Origin: JBCCGR01 sp039029195
GTDB lineage: Bacteria; Pseudomonadota; Alphaproteobacteria; Rhizobiales; Rhizobiaceae
Direction: 5' to 3'
DNA: 64,000 bases
Assembly (NCBI GenBank): GCA_039029195.1
Contig: JBCCGR010000007.1
Span: 62,001 to 126,000, forward strand
This document shows, in pieces, positions 35,351 to 43,384 of this stretch. The stretch's first letter is position 1; the number at the start of each line of letters is the position of its first letter. The translations under genes and the position numbers were made by a program. The notes under the pieces were generated by a model. The model made no database searches. It saw only the letters and a program-made list of their open reading frames with translations, and had not been told where the DNA came from.

Positions 35351-36148
35351 TCAGGCGAAACCGACGGGAGCCACGTCCAACCTGTGTACGAAATCAGCTA
35401 CACCAGTTGCTGGAAAATAGTCGCGCACGAGCGGGTCATGTCCGGGGATAATCATCGAACGGTCGCTCGCAAGCCGATGCAGTGTTGAAAATCCATCGAG
35501 CATGTTTTGAAGATCAACCACGATGGGAAAAGGCTTCCCGTCGAAAACGTTCTCGTAAAAATGCGCGGCATCAGAAGCGAGCATAAGGTGGCCGCGGGCG
35601 GTCTTCACCCGCACGGCCTGAAGACCACGAGAATGACCGCCGATCAGATGCACGGTGACGCCAGGTGCAATTTCCGCATCTCCTTCGTGGAACATGACAC
35701 GACCGGAATAAATGTTCTTCACCATGCGCATCACGTGGTCGGCACTGAAGGGCATTTGCAGTGTCGCGTGGCACATGCAGGGCCCGGTGGCATATGCCAT
35801 TTCGGCTTCCTGAACGTGAAAAACTGCGTTTGGGAACCGGTCGAGGCAACCGGCATGATCATAATGCATATGGGTGACGATCAGCGTGTCGATGTTGCCG
35901 GCGGTCAGGTTTACGGCTTCCAGCGCATTGACCGGATCGCGCAGCACCGGTCGCCCACGCAACGCGCCTTCGATTGGGTCGTAGCCTGAATCGACCAGAA
36001 TGGTCTGGGAACCGTTTTTCAGAACCCAGATGAAATAGTCGATGGCGTGCGGCGCATCATGATTGTCGTCGAAGATGAAACTTTCTTCCCGGCGCCGATT
36101 GTTCCGGTCGCCGTATTTGAGTGCGTAAACTTCCCAAATATCGCTCAT
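35351..36148 (-). CDS. Metallo-beta-lactamase hydrolase, AHL-lactonase type
   Basis: A 265-residue zinc hydrolase. The metal motif HMHYDHAG (His93, His95, Asp97, His98) and the later GGHSRG and SDAAHFYEN motifs match the AttM/AiiA-type lactonase group; IIPGHDP supplies the last His. Last gene of the five-gene leftward operon, seven bases after the ABM gene. With a Gfo/Idh sugar-type dehydrogenase in the operon it more likely opens a sugar or hydroxyacid lactone than quenches quorum signals, but that is inference. Confidence 0.85.
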   Translation of the reverse strand: MSDIWEVYALKYGDRNNRRREESFIFDDNHDAPHAIDYFIWVLKNGSQTILVDSGYDPIEGALRGRPVLRDPVNALEAVNLTAGNIDTLIVTHMHYDHAGCLDRFPNAVFHVQEAEMAYATGPCMCHATLQMPFSADHVMRMVKNIYSGRVMFHEGDAEIAPGVTVHLIGGHSRGLQAVRVKTARGHLMLASDAAHFYENVFDGKPFPIVVDLQNMLDGFSTLHRLASDRSMIIPGHDPLVRDYFPATGVADFVHRLDVAPVGFA

Positions 36149-36155
36149 GATGCTG

Positions 36156-36446
36156 TCACGCGATCACGGTCTCGTAGCGTCTCGCCTCCATCTTGGTGGC
36201 GGTTTCTCGTGCCCAGCCAATAAATGAAACGGAGTGTTCGGCTATCATATGGTCATCAAACGCTGACTGATCATCGTAAAGTTCGTAGAGAAAAATGTGG
36301 CCGGGCAGATCTTCGGACAGGCAGACATCGAACTGTTTGCAACCCGGCTCATTTTCAACCGACGAACGTGCTTGTTCTTTCATTCTGGTTAGAAACTCGT
36401 CGAACCGATCCGCCGCAACTTCGATGTCCACGCAGATTGCCAGCAT
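36156..36446 (-). CDS. ABM-domain protein (putative quinol monooxygenase/LsrG-like)
   Basis: A 96-residue dimeric alpha-beta-barrel (antibiotic biosynthesis monooxygenase) protein. Recognisable blocks are DRFDEFLTRMKEQARSSVEN, EPGCKQFDVCLSED and FLYELYDDQSAFDDHMI, the YgiN/LsrG pattern. Its start codon directly follows the Gfo/Idh stop and its ribosome site AAGGAG lies in that gene's last codons. ABM proteins are cofactor-free oxygenases or isomerases in sugar and quinone metabolism; the reaction here is unknown. Confidence 0.8.
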   Translation of the reverse strand: MLAICVDIEVAADRFDEFLTRMKEQARSSVENEPGCKQFDVCLSEDLPGHIFLYELYDDQSAFDDHMIAEHSVSFIGWARETATKMEARRYETVIA

Positions 36447-37526
36447 CTAGATCTCCTTGTTGATGTTCAGTTTTGTCCCGGTTTCGGATGAACGATAACA
36501 CACTTCCACGAGGCGTATCACGTCAAGATATTCTCGTGCAGTGTTTTCGGGGCGTAGATTGCCTCGGGTGCAATCCACCACATGATCAATCAGGTTGGCA
36601 ACGCAACCGCCACCAAATGATGTGTCATCGATCTTGTGTCTGGTCGGCACATCGCGAAAATTCGTCTCCTGAAAGCGGCGAAATCTCAAGCATCCGTCGC
36701 CGGTAAGAAGCAGCGTTCCCTTTTCGCCAATGATCTCCATTTCGCCCATCGTGCGACGCGGATTGTCCGATGCGTGATCAGCGAGCCGGTTGCCATCAAA
36801 CTGTGAGCGGGCACCGTTTTCATGATCGAACAATAAGAATCCTGCATCTTCTCCCGCGATCACCGGATTGAGTTGGCGAAGATCGGCATACACGCTCCTG
36901 ATGTCGCCAAACAGAAACCGGAACACGTCGATCAGATGGACCGCGGTTTCCTGAACCAGGAACCGTTCCATTTTCTGAAAAGAAGGCTGACGCGCCAGGT
37001 AGGCATCATCACCTTGCCCGTCACCGGGTCGCAGGGCAAATCGGCATTGATAGATTTCGCCCAGCATGCCCTCGCCGATGCACAATTTGGCTGAGCGGTG
37101 CCAGGGCTGAAACCGGAAGTTCTCATGAATGATTAGTTGTGTTCCGGCCTCTTCGGCCTCGTGTACGATGGTTTCGGCCTCTTGAAGAGAGGTGCAGAAC
37201 GGCTTTTGGCAAATGATCGTGCCGACCCGCCTCAAAGCCATGCGGATGAGTTTTGCCTGTGCGGAAGGAGGAACCACGAGGTCAAGAAGGTCCAGTGACT
37301 GGTTTGCAAGGATCGCATCAAGGTCACGATCGAAAACACAATCATATTCTTTAGCGGCTTCGCGCCCCTTGGCCTCATCCACATCGCAAACCGCGACGAG
37401 GTCACAATCCGGATTGTGGTTCCAGGCAGCGAGATGAAATTGACTGAAATAACCCAACCCAACGAGCGCGATGCGCAATGCCGAATTTTCCTTCTCAGGC
37501 GAGGGGCTGGCCATGGAGAGGTTCAA
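36447..37526 (-). CDS. Gfo/Idh/MocA-family oxidoreductase
   Basis: A 359-residue NAD(P)-dependent dehydrogenase of sugar- or inositol-type compounds. The Rossmann motif is RIALVGLGYFSQFHLAAW and the family lysine is in GTIICQKPFCTSL (EKP-type position). The C-terminal alpha/beta domain includes MGEMEIIGEKGTLLLTGDG and ENTAREYLDVIRLVEVCYRS. The TTG at 37526 overlaps the previous stop (TTGA) and has GAGG seven bases before it; ATG at 37514 is the alternative. Part of the leftward operon. Exact substrate not deducible. Confidence 0.85.
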   Translation of the reverse strand: MNLSMASPSPEKENSALRIALVGLGYFSQFHLAAWNHNPDCDLVAVCDVDEAKGREAAKEYDCVFDRDLDAILANQSLDLLDLVVPPSAQAKLIRMALRRVGTIICQKPFCTSLQEAETIVHEAEEAGTQLIIHENFRFQPWHRSAKLCIGEGMLGEIYQCRFALRPGDGQGDDAYLARQPSFQKMERFLVQETAVHLIDVFRFLFGDIRSVYADLRQLNPVIAGEDAGFLLFDHENGARSQFDGNRLADHASDNPRRTMGEMEIIGEKGTLLLTGDGCLRFRRFQETNFRDVPTRHKIDDTSFGGGCVANLIDHVVDCTRGNLRPENTAREYLDVIRLVEVCYRSSETGTKLNINKEI

Positions 37527-38656
37527 TCCAGAACCTCTTCGGCACGCTCGCGGGCGTTTGGATCGCTGATCAGCTGCGATACGGCATTCGTGATGGCTTT
37601 CGTGCCCATTGGACCACCAAACTCTGCCGGGTTGAGAAGGTTTTGCTCAAATCCGATTTGAACGGCCTGATCAATCAGCTGCGCTGAGGTTGCAAGTTCT
37701 GGTCGTTGCAGTTTCTCGCCCAAATAGTCGAGCATCAATGAACCGCTCAGAATAGACGCCAGCGGATTTGCGAGATCTTTGCCCATGATGTCAGGCGCTG
37801 AACCGTGTGCTGGCTGAAAGAGACCGTTCTCATCGCCGATCTCGCCGCAGGATGCCATGCCCATTCCGCCGACCAGCCCGCCGGCCAGGTCCGAGAGAAT
37901 ATCTCCGAACATGTTCTCCATAACGAGAACATCCGCTTCCCATGGCTTGCGCACAAGATCCAGCGCCTGGGCATCGACATAGTTGTAACCGGCTTCGATA
38001 TCAGGAAATTCCGGCCTAATTTCGTCGTAGATTTTTCGAAAAAAGGCCATTGAGGGAAAAACATTGGCTTTGTCGACACAGGTGACCTTGCCTTCGTGTC
38101 CGCGTGCCTTGCGTCGCGTTGCAAGATTGAAGGCAAAACGATGCAGCTTTTCAGTGGTCGTTCGTGTGATCCTGAGCGTGTCGCGCACCTCGCTGTCGCC
38201 AATCACTTCACTGCGATTGTGCACTGCTGCGGAATAAAACAGCCCTTCTGTCGATTCCCGCAATATCACCAGGTCAATGTCTGCGGCCTTCGGGTCCGCC
38301 AGTTTTTGTGGCCCATTGGGATAGGCTTTAACCGGCCGTACCCCTGCATAAAGTTGGAACAGCTCCCGTAATCGCAGATGGGGAGAGATTTCAGTGCCAT
38401 CTGGATGCCGGATTGCGGGAAGGCCGATCGCGCCCAGAAATATCGCATCTGCCTTGCGGGCCCGTTCTTCTCCATCGGTTTCGATGTCACGGCCTTCCTC
38501 GGCAAAATAGGCCGCGCCTGCATGGATCCGGTCGAGCGAAAGATCGCCTGCATCGGCAAGGCTGAGCGCTTGCCGGGCCACATGCATGGCTGCCTCTGCC
38601 ACATCAATTCCGATCCCGTCGCCGGGAATGTAGGCGATGCGTACATCGTCAGCCAT
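37523..38656 (-). CDS. Isopropylmalate/tartrate-type beta-decarboxylating dehydrogenase
   Basis: A 377-residue member of the isocitrate/isopropylmalate dehydrogenase family. IAYIPGDGIGIDVAEAA starts the chain; the substrate arginines are in LRLRELFQLYAGVRPVKAY, the catalytic Tyr/Lys region is in LVILRESTEGLFYSA and TCVDKANVF, and metal aspartates are in MFGDILSDLAGGL. The ILRESTEGLF form fits tartrate/D-malate or related dehydrogenases at least as well as LeuB. It is unlinked to leuCD. It follows the flavoprotein gene by 20 bases in the leftward operon, so a catabolic 2-hydroxy-3-carboxy acid substrate is likely. Confidence 0.85.
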   Translation of the reverse strand: MADDVRIAYIPGDGIGIDVAEAAMHVARQALSLADAGDLSLDRIHAGAAYFAEEGRDIETDGEERARKADAIFLGAIGLPAIRHPDGTEISPHLRLRELFQLYAGVRPVKAYPNGPQKLADPKAADIDLVILRESTEGLFYSAAVHNRSEVIGDSEVRDTLRITRTTTEKLHRFAFNLATRRKARGHEGKVTCVDKANVFPSMAFFRKIYDEIRPEFPDIEAGYNYVDAQALDLVRKPWEADVLVMENMFGDILSDLAGGLVGGMGMASCGEIGDENGLFQPAHGSAPDIMGKDLANPLASILSGSLMLDYLGEKLQRPELATSAQLIDQAVQIGFEQNLLNPAEFGGPMGTKAITNAVSQLISDPNARERAEEVLD

Positions 38657-38676
38657 TAGTGCAGAATCTCCTGAAT

Positions 38677-39984
38677 TTAACCCAGCACTGAGAAGCTGGA
38701 CTCTTTGTTGATCTCGCGCTTGCGGGAGAAGAAGGATGTATCCAGCATTCGATCAATATAGGGCAGTTTCAACTGTAGTGGATCGGTGTCCTGATCGGTC
38801 CCGGCCTCACAGCGCAGCACGAGCTGCGCCATCAGTTTCCCGGCAATTGGGGCATTCTTGAACTGGTTGCCGCTTGTCCCGCATGCCATGTAGAAACCTG
38901 GCAGGGATGATTTGTCATAGATCGGAATCCAGTCGTCGCTGACGTCGTAGAGATCAACGACGCCCTTCATGCGGCTGGGAATGCCCAGTGACGGAACCCG
39001 CTGCGCGTAGCGCATCGCCTGGGTTTTCCACTGATCGGTGAATTCGGTGTTGTAGTCGAGGTCATCGTCGACCCATACATGGTCGTCGCATGGCGGGTCC
39101 TCGGAGCCGATGAGAATATTGTTGCCGTGCTCTGGCCGACAGTAGCAAGCGATGTCGCTGTCGGACATCACAAACCCAAGCTTCTCAAAATCAAACCCTT
39201 CCGGCGATGGGACGTGAACAACTTCCTGTCGCAGCCCTCGGGTGGTGATAGTCATATCATCCAGAACTCCCGCCATCTCATTGATTTTTGCCGATGCAGG
39301 CCCCGCCACATTGATCACCACGGGTGCATGGATTTCACGCCCATCGGCAAGCTTCACACCGCTGGTCCGGCCGTTACTGGTGAGAATTTCAACAACTGTG
39401 GCTCCAAGCTCAAACCGGCTTCCCTTGGCTTCAGCGGCACGTTGCAGATTGTGCGATGAAAGGGCGGGGTCGGTGATGTAGCCAGCAGTTGGCCAGAATA
39501 CGCCACCTCTCAGCGAGCCCCCGGTTGGTTCGCCAAATCCGGCGTCGTCGGCGCGTTTTGGTGGATGATGGCAGGCAAGATCATAGATTGGCAGGTTCTC
39601 TTTGATCTTCTCCCCATTCCATTCCTCGAAAGGAATGTTGAGTTCACGACAATTCCGTTTGTGGTTTTCGAGGTGGCCGTTGCCCTCGGTTTCCATCACC
39701 AAACAACCGGTTTCCCTAAACTGGGCAAGTCCGCGTTCATCGGTCGTTTCCAGATAGTCTGCCCAGTCTCTCCAATAGAAATAGCCTTCATAGGCGAAGG
39801 CGGTGCCATCAAGCGTTGAGTAGTGAACCCGAATGATCGCGCAGGAACCCGACGTGGAGCCGTGACCCGCCTCCTGATTCCGGTCGACCGTCACAGTTTT
39901 GAAGCCCAGTTTCGCGAGTTCAAATGCAGTGGCGGTTCCAATGACGCCAGCTCCGATAATCACAGCATCGGCGGTCATGCTCAT
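38677..39984 (-). CDS. FAD-dependent oxidoreductase (DAO/GlpD-type)
   Basis: A 435-residue flavoprotein of the D-amino-acid oxidase/sarcosine dehydrogenase fold. The FAD motif is AVIIGAGVIGTATAFELAKL followed by GHGSTSGSCAIIRVHYS, and a C-terminal GFYMACGTSGNQFKNAPIAG closes the FAD site. Oxidation of a secondary amine, 2-hydroxyacid or similar is expected. First gene of the leftward operon, 123 bases downstream of iclR. A palindrome lies in that gap. It is distinct from the PuuB-like gene at 57 kb. Confidence 0.85.
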   Translation of the reverse strand: MSMTADAVIIGAGVIGTATAFELAKLGFKTVTVDRNQEAGHGSTSGSCAIIRVHYSTLDGTAFAYEGYFYWRDWADYLETTDERGLAQFRETGCLVMETEGNGHLENHKRNCRELNIPFEEWNGEKIKENLPIYDLACHHPPKRADDAGFGEPTGGSLRGGVFWPTAGYITDPALSSHNLQRAAEAKGSRFELGATVVEILTSNGRTSGVKLADGREIHAPVVINVAGPASAKINEMAGVLDDMTITTRGLRQEVVHVPSPEGFDFEKLGFVMSDSDIACYCRPEHGNNILIGSEDPPCDDHVWVDDDLDYNTEFTDQWKTQAMRYAQRVPSLGIPSRMKGVVDLYDVSDDWIPIYDKSSLPGFYMACGTSGNQFKNAPIAGKLMAQLVLRCEAGTDQDTDPLQLKLPYIDRMLDTSFFSRKREINKESSFSVLG

Positions 39985-40083
39985 GCGGCTTTCCTTTCAG
40001 TCATTCTGTTTGTGAGTTCGCAATTCAACGCAACGGTGCAGTTGGCGTTAGCACAAATACGACATTGCTCGGTCTGGTATAAT

Positions 40084-40098
40084 GGTTCAAATCGAACC
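40084..40098. promoter_or_regulatory. Candidate IclR operator before the leftward operon
   Basis: GGTTC-N5-GAACC is a 15-base inverted repeat of the size used by IclR-type regulators. On the minus strand its 3' half overlaps TTGAAC, a possible -35 box for the flavoprotein operon. The half-site GGTTCG also occurs at 40964-40969 in the iclR/GMC divergent gap. Confidence 0.45.
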
Positions 40099-40107
40099 GT
40101 CCAGCGG

Positions 40108-40932
40108 TCAATCCTCAAATGCCAGAATGGTATGGCTCATTTGTTTGACAGCATTCGCAAGTGGTTCGCGCAACTCCAGAATATTCTCGAGCGTCACCCG
40201 TTGGATCGGGCCATGGAATGCAAGCGAGGCGAGATAGCGCCCATTCTCATCAAGCACTGGCATGGCCATGGCAACCATGCCTTCGACGAACTCTTCATCG
40301 TCGATGGCATATCCCTGACGGGCCACCTTTTTCAGCTCAGCCATCAGACCATCTGAATCAGTGAATGTCTTGGACGTGAGCCGGTCCAATTTCAAGCTTT
40401 CCACCATCGCCCTGCGCCGCGCCGAGGGGAGGGAGGCCAGAAATGTCTTGCCGCTTGCCGTGCAATGAAACGGAACATGGGTGCCGATGGGGAGTTGAAC
40501 CTGAAACACCCAGTCGGTTTCCACACGGTCGATGTAGCGCATGCCTTCATCTTCCGGCACCACGAAATTGACCGTCTCTTTCACATCATGCGCGAGGTTC
40601 ATCATGATCTGGCGGCGTGCAATGTGAAACTTCGACGAATAGAGAATGCCGCCCGCCATCATCCGGAGCCGACGGCTGGGTCGCAACTTTCGCTCATTCG
40701 AATCCGGGATCAAAAACCCTTCCTTGATGAGCGTTGTGCACAGCCGGTGGATGGTCTGCTTGGGCAGGCCAAGCTCCTCATTGATCTGGGTTGGCGTCAT
40801 GGGCCGGTTGGACCGGCCAAGGATTTCGAGAATCAAGAGCGTTCTCAAATTTGTTGGAATGCGTTCCTCAGATTCGTCCACAGGACTTCCTCCACTCATT
40901 GACCAAGGGTGTACTTCCCTTGCGTCAGCCAT
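40108..40932 (-). CDS. IclR-family transcriptional regulator
   Basis: A roughly 274-residue regulator with an N-terminal winged HTH (NLRTLLILEILGRSNRPMTP, TQINEELGLPKQTIHRLCTT) and the C-terminal IclR effector domain (VQLPIGTHVPFHCTASGKTF, SLAFHGPIQRVTLENI). The frame is open to 40983; ATGs at 40932 and 40899 are more plausible starts because they leave promoter space before the divergent GMC gene. It lies between two catabolic operons that run in opposite directions, so it probably controls both. IclR regulators near isethionate- and sulfonate-type genes are known; the inducer here is unknown. Confidence 0.88.
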   Translation of the reverse strand: MADAREVHPWSMSGGSPVDESEERIPTNLRTLLILEILGRSNRPMTPTQINEELGLPKQTIHRLCTTLIKEGFLIPDSNERKLRPSRRLRMMAGGILYSSKFHIARRQIMMNLAHDVKETVNFVVPEDEGMRYIDRVETDWVFQVQLPIGTHVPFHCTASGKTFLASLPSARRRAMVESLKLDRLTSKTFTDSDGLMAELKKVARQGYAIDDEEFVEGMVAMAMPVLDENGRYLASLAFHGPIQRVTLENILELREPLANAVKQMSHTILAFED

Positions 40933-40973
40933 ATCGGAAAATACGAAGATTCTCTCTTGTTTCGGTTCGGCAA

Positions 40974-40987
40974 ATATGATCACATAT
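40974..40987. promoter_or_regulatory. AT-rich inverted repeat in the iclR/GMC gap
   Basis: ATATG-ATCA-CATAT forms a 14-base inverted repeat 38 bases upstream of the GMC start and just outside the iclR reading frame. With the GGTTCG half-site at 40964 it is a candidate for regulator binding to the divergent promoters. AT-richness makes chance formation fairly likely. Confidence 0.3.
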
Positions 40988-41025
40988 AAAAAGCGAGAAG
41001 AAAAGTCTCAATTTTTGGTATTTTT

Positions 41026-42633
41026 GTGCAAGATGTCCGCGAATTCGATTTTGTGATCGTTGGAGCCGGTTCGGCAGGCTGCGTCCTTGCCAATCGGTTG
41101 TCTGCTGATCCGAGCCATTCGGTGGCACTTGTCGAGGCTGGCGGCCCGGACACTTACCCGTGGATTCACGTGCCGGTTGGCTACTTCAAGACGATGCACA
41201 ATCCGAAGACCGACTGGTGCTACAAGACGGAGCCTGATCCCGGCATCAACGATCGTTCGATTGCATGGCCGCGGGGTAAGGTGCTCGGCGGATCAAGCTC
41301 GATAAATGGTCTTCTTTATGTGCGGGGGCAAAAGCAGGACTTCGACCACTGGCGTCAGCTTGGAAATGTAGGTTGGTCCTGGGACGATGTGCTGCCGCGC
41401 TTCAAGCGGTCGGAAAATTGGGAGCTAAACGGCAGCGAACTGCGGGGCAATGACGGTCCTTTGGCTGTATCGGCAACCCGGCTGAAACGCCGGATTGTGG
41501 ACGCTTGGATCGAAGCTGCGGTGAATTGTGGTTATCCCGAGAATCCGGACTACAATGGCGACGATCAGGAAGGCGTTGCCTATTTTCAGCAGACCGCTAG
41601 AAATGGCCGCCGCTGTTCCAGTGCTGTCGCCTATCTCAATCCGGTCAAGAGCCGGTCCAACCTCCACATATTCACATCCATGCCCGCCGAACGGCTGACG
41701 TTTGAGGGCAATCGCGTTGCTTCTCTTGTCTGCCGTCAGGGTGGAAACGAAGTCCGGTTCAAGGCGCGGCGGGAAGTCATCCTGTCAGCAGGTGCCATTG
41801 CGTCACCGCAGCTGTTGATGGTGTCGGGCATTGGCAGCGCAGAAAACCTCAAGGCGCACGGCATTGAGGTTCAACAATCGTTGGATGGCGTTGGACAAAA
41901 CCTGCAAGATCATTTGCAGGCAAGACCCGTCTACAAGTGCAACGTACCCACCATCAACACCGAGGTCAGCAACTGGTTCAAACAGGCGCTGATCGGGGTT
42001 CAGTACGCGCTGATGAGAACCGGTCCGATGACCATGGCGGCAAGCCTCGGTACCGGATTTCTGAAAACCAGAGCTGAGCTCGATTCACCCGACATCCAGT
42101 TCCACATTCAACCCTGGAGCGCCAACTCTCCAGGTGAGGGAACCCACAAATTCTCTGCATTCACCGCGTCCGTCCTGCAGCTTCGTCCCGAGAGTGCGGG
42201 ACGTCTGGAACTCAAGTCTGCTGACATGCGCGATTACCCTGCAATTCATCCAAACTACCTCTCCACGAAAACAGATTGTGATACGTTGGTGGAAGGGATA
42301 CGCATCGCGCGTAAAATCTCTCGCGCAGAGCCTCTCAAATCCATGATTACTGAAGAATACGCACCCGGCGCATCGCTGCCGGATGACGACTATGATCGCG
42401 TGCTCGACTGGGCACGTGACAACTCAACGACAATTTATCATCCCACCGGCACCTGCAAGATGGGCAGTGATCCACAGGCGGTCGTCGATGCCCGCTTGAA
42501 GGTGCACAACATCGGAGGGCTGCGCATCGCCGATTGCTCGATCATGCCTGTCATCACATCGGGAAACACCAATGCGCCCGCCATCATGATTGGCGAAATG
42601 GCATCTGACTTCGTACTTGAGGATGCCCGCTGA
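41026..42633 (+). CDS. GMC-family alcohol oxidoreductase (choline dehydrogenase-like)
   Basis: A 535-residue FAD enzyme that oxidises primary alcohols. The ADP-binding motif is VIVGAGSAGCVLANRLS, GMC signature 1 is GKVLGGSSSINGLLYVRG, signature 2 is GAIASPQLLMVSGIG, and the active-site His/Asn region is YHPTGTCKMG and TSGNTNAPAIMIGE. GTG start at 41026; no ribosome site is seen, and the leader is AT-rich. Relatives include choline dehydrogenase and the isethionate dehydrogenase IseJ. Absence of a betaine-aldehyde dehydrogenase here argues against choline. Its stop overlaps the terC start (TGATG). Confidence 0.9.
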   Translation: MQDVREFDFVIVGAGSAGCVLANRLSADPSHSVALVEAGGPDTYPWIHVPVGYFKTMHNPKTDWCYKTEPDPGINDRSIAWPRGKVLGGSSSINGLLYVRGQKQDFDHWRQLGNVGWSWDDVLPRFKRSENWELNGSELRGNDGPLAVSATRLKRRIVDAWIEAAVNCGYPENPDYNGDDQEGVAYFQQTARNGRRCSSAVAYLNPVKSRSNLHIFTSMPAERLTFEGNRVASLVCRQGGNEVRFKARREVILSAGAIASPQLLMVSGIGSAENLKAHGIEVQQSLDGVGQNLQDHLQARPVYKCNVPTINTEVSNWFKQALIGVQYALMRTGPMTMAASLGTGFLKTRAELDSPDIQFHIQPWSANSPGEGTHKFSAFTASVLQLRPESAGRLELKSADMRDYPAIHPNYLSTKTDCDTLVEGIRIARKISRAEPLKSMITEEYAPGASLPDDDYDRVLDWARDNSTTIYHPTGTCKMGSDPQAVVDARLKVHNIGGLRIADCSIMPVITSGNTNAPAIMIGEMASDFVLEDAR

Positions 42634-43277
42634 TGCTTGAGTGGTTGTTTGATATTGGATCGATCATCATCGCGGACATCGTTCTGTCGGGTGACAACGC
42701 ATTGATCATCGGCATGGCGGCTGCGTCGCTGGCACCTGAACTCCGGCGCAAGGCCATCATCTATGGCATGGTTGTGGCGGCGGTCCTGCGCATCGTCTTC
42801 GCTGTTGTGGCAACCAAGCTCCTGGGCATTCCGGGCCTGCTTTTGGTCGGAGCATTGCTTCTCTTCTGGGTTTGCTGGCGGCTTTACTGCGAGATCCGCG
42901 AACAGGTTGACGAGCGCGCCTCTGAGGCACTGGAAGCCGCTGAAGACCCTGAGCAAGGTTACACCGGTAAGCCACGGCGCACGCTTGGACAGGCGCTGGT
43001 TTCAATCACCATCGCGGATGTTTCGATGTCGCTCGACAATGTGCTTGCGGTTGCAGCCATCGCTGACGGTGACACCAACATGCTGATGTTCGGGCTTGGC
43101 CTCGCAATCTTGCTGATGGCCTTTGCCGCGACGCTGATCATGAAAGTTTTGACCCGCTATCCCTGGATCTCCTGGCTGGGTCTGTTCGTTCTTTTGTACG
43201 TTGCCTGCGAAATGCTCTACCGGGGCATTTTCGATCCTGCCAACGGCATCCTCGCATTCATGAATGGGGTGACCTGA
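42633..43277 (+). CDS. TerC-family membrane protein
   Basis: A 214-residue integral membrane protein with about seven hydrophobic segments. The TerC hallmark acidic residues are in IIIADIVLSGDNALIIGMAA and, in the second repeat, ITIADVSMSLDNVLAVAAIA. TerC-like proteins move manganese or other metals, or act on envelope stress; some families serve other ions. Translational overlap with the GMC gene (TGATG) makes a shared function likely, which is unusual for this family. Loop residues 85-115 are acidic and arginine-rich. Confidence 0.85.
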   Translation: MLEWLFDIGSIIIADIVLSGDNALIIGMAAASLAPELRRKAIIYGMVVAAVLRIVFAVVATKLLGIPGLLLVGALLLFWVCWRLYCEIREQVDERASEALEAAEDPEQGYTGKPRRTLGQALVSITIADVSMSLDNVLAVAAIADGDTNMLMFGLGLAILLMAFAATLIMKVLTRYPWISWLGLFVLLYVACEMLYRGIFDPANGILAFMNGVT

Positions 43278-43360
43278 TGGGTGGTTCATCAGGAAATCTC
43301 TGGCTCATTTGGAACAACGCCCCACAGGCCTTCGGGGGCGGAGGTTCGGGCCACACGTAG
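43277..43360 (+). CDS. Possible 27-residue peptide after terC
   Basis: ATG at 43277 overlaps the terC stop (TGATG) and opens a frame of 27 codons (MGGSSGNLWLIWNNAPQAFG, then GGGSGHT) ending in TAG. It has a glycine-rich, tryptophan-containing composition and no known family. Coupling to terC is the only support; the rest of the gap is the TRAP leader. Confidence 0.2.
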   Translation: MGGSSGNLWLIWNNAPQAFGGGGSGHT

Positions 43361-43384
43361 AAGGCGCAAACTTGGGAGGAATTT

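Noticed and set aside
41026..42633. Calling the GMC gene betA (choline dehydrogenase)
   Set aside because: No betB, betI or choline transporter is adjacent, and the neighbours are TRAP and other alcohol dehydrogenases.
43318..43340. CGCCCC/GGGGCG hairpin after terC as a terminator
   Set aside because: Six-base stem with a long loop and no T-run; could equally be chance in GC-rich DNA.
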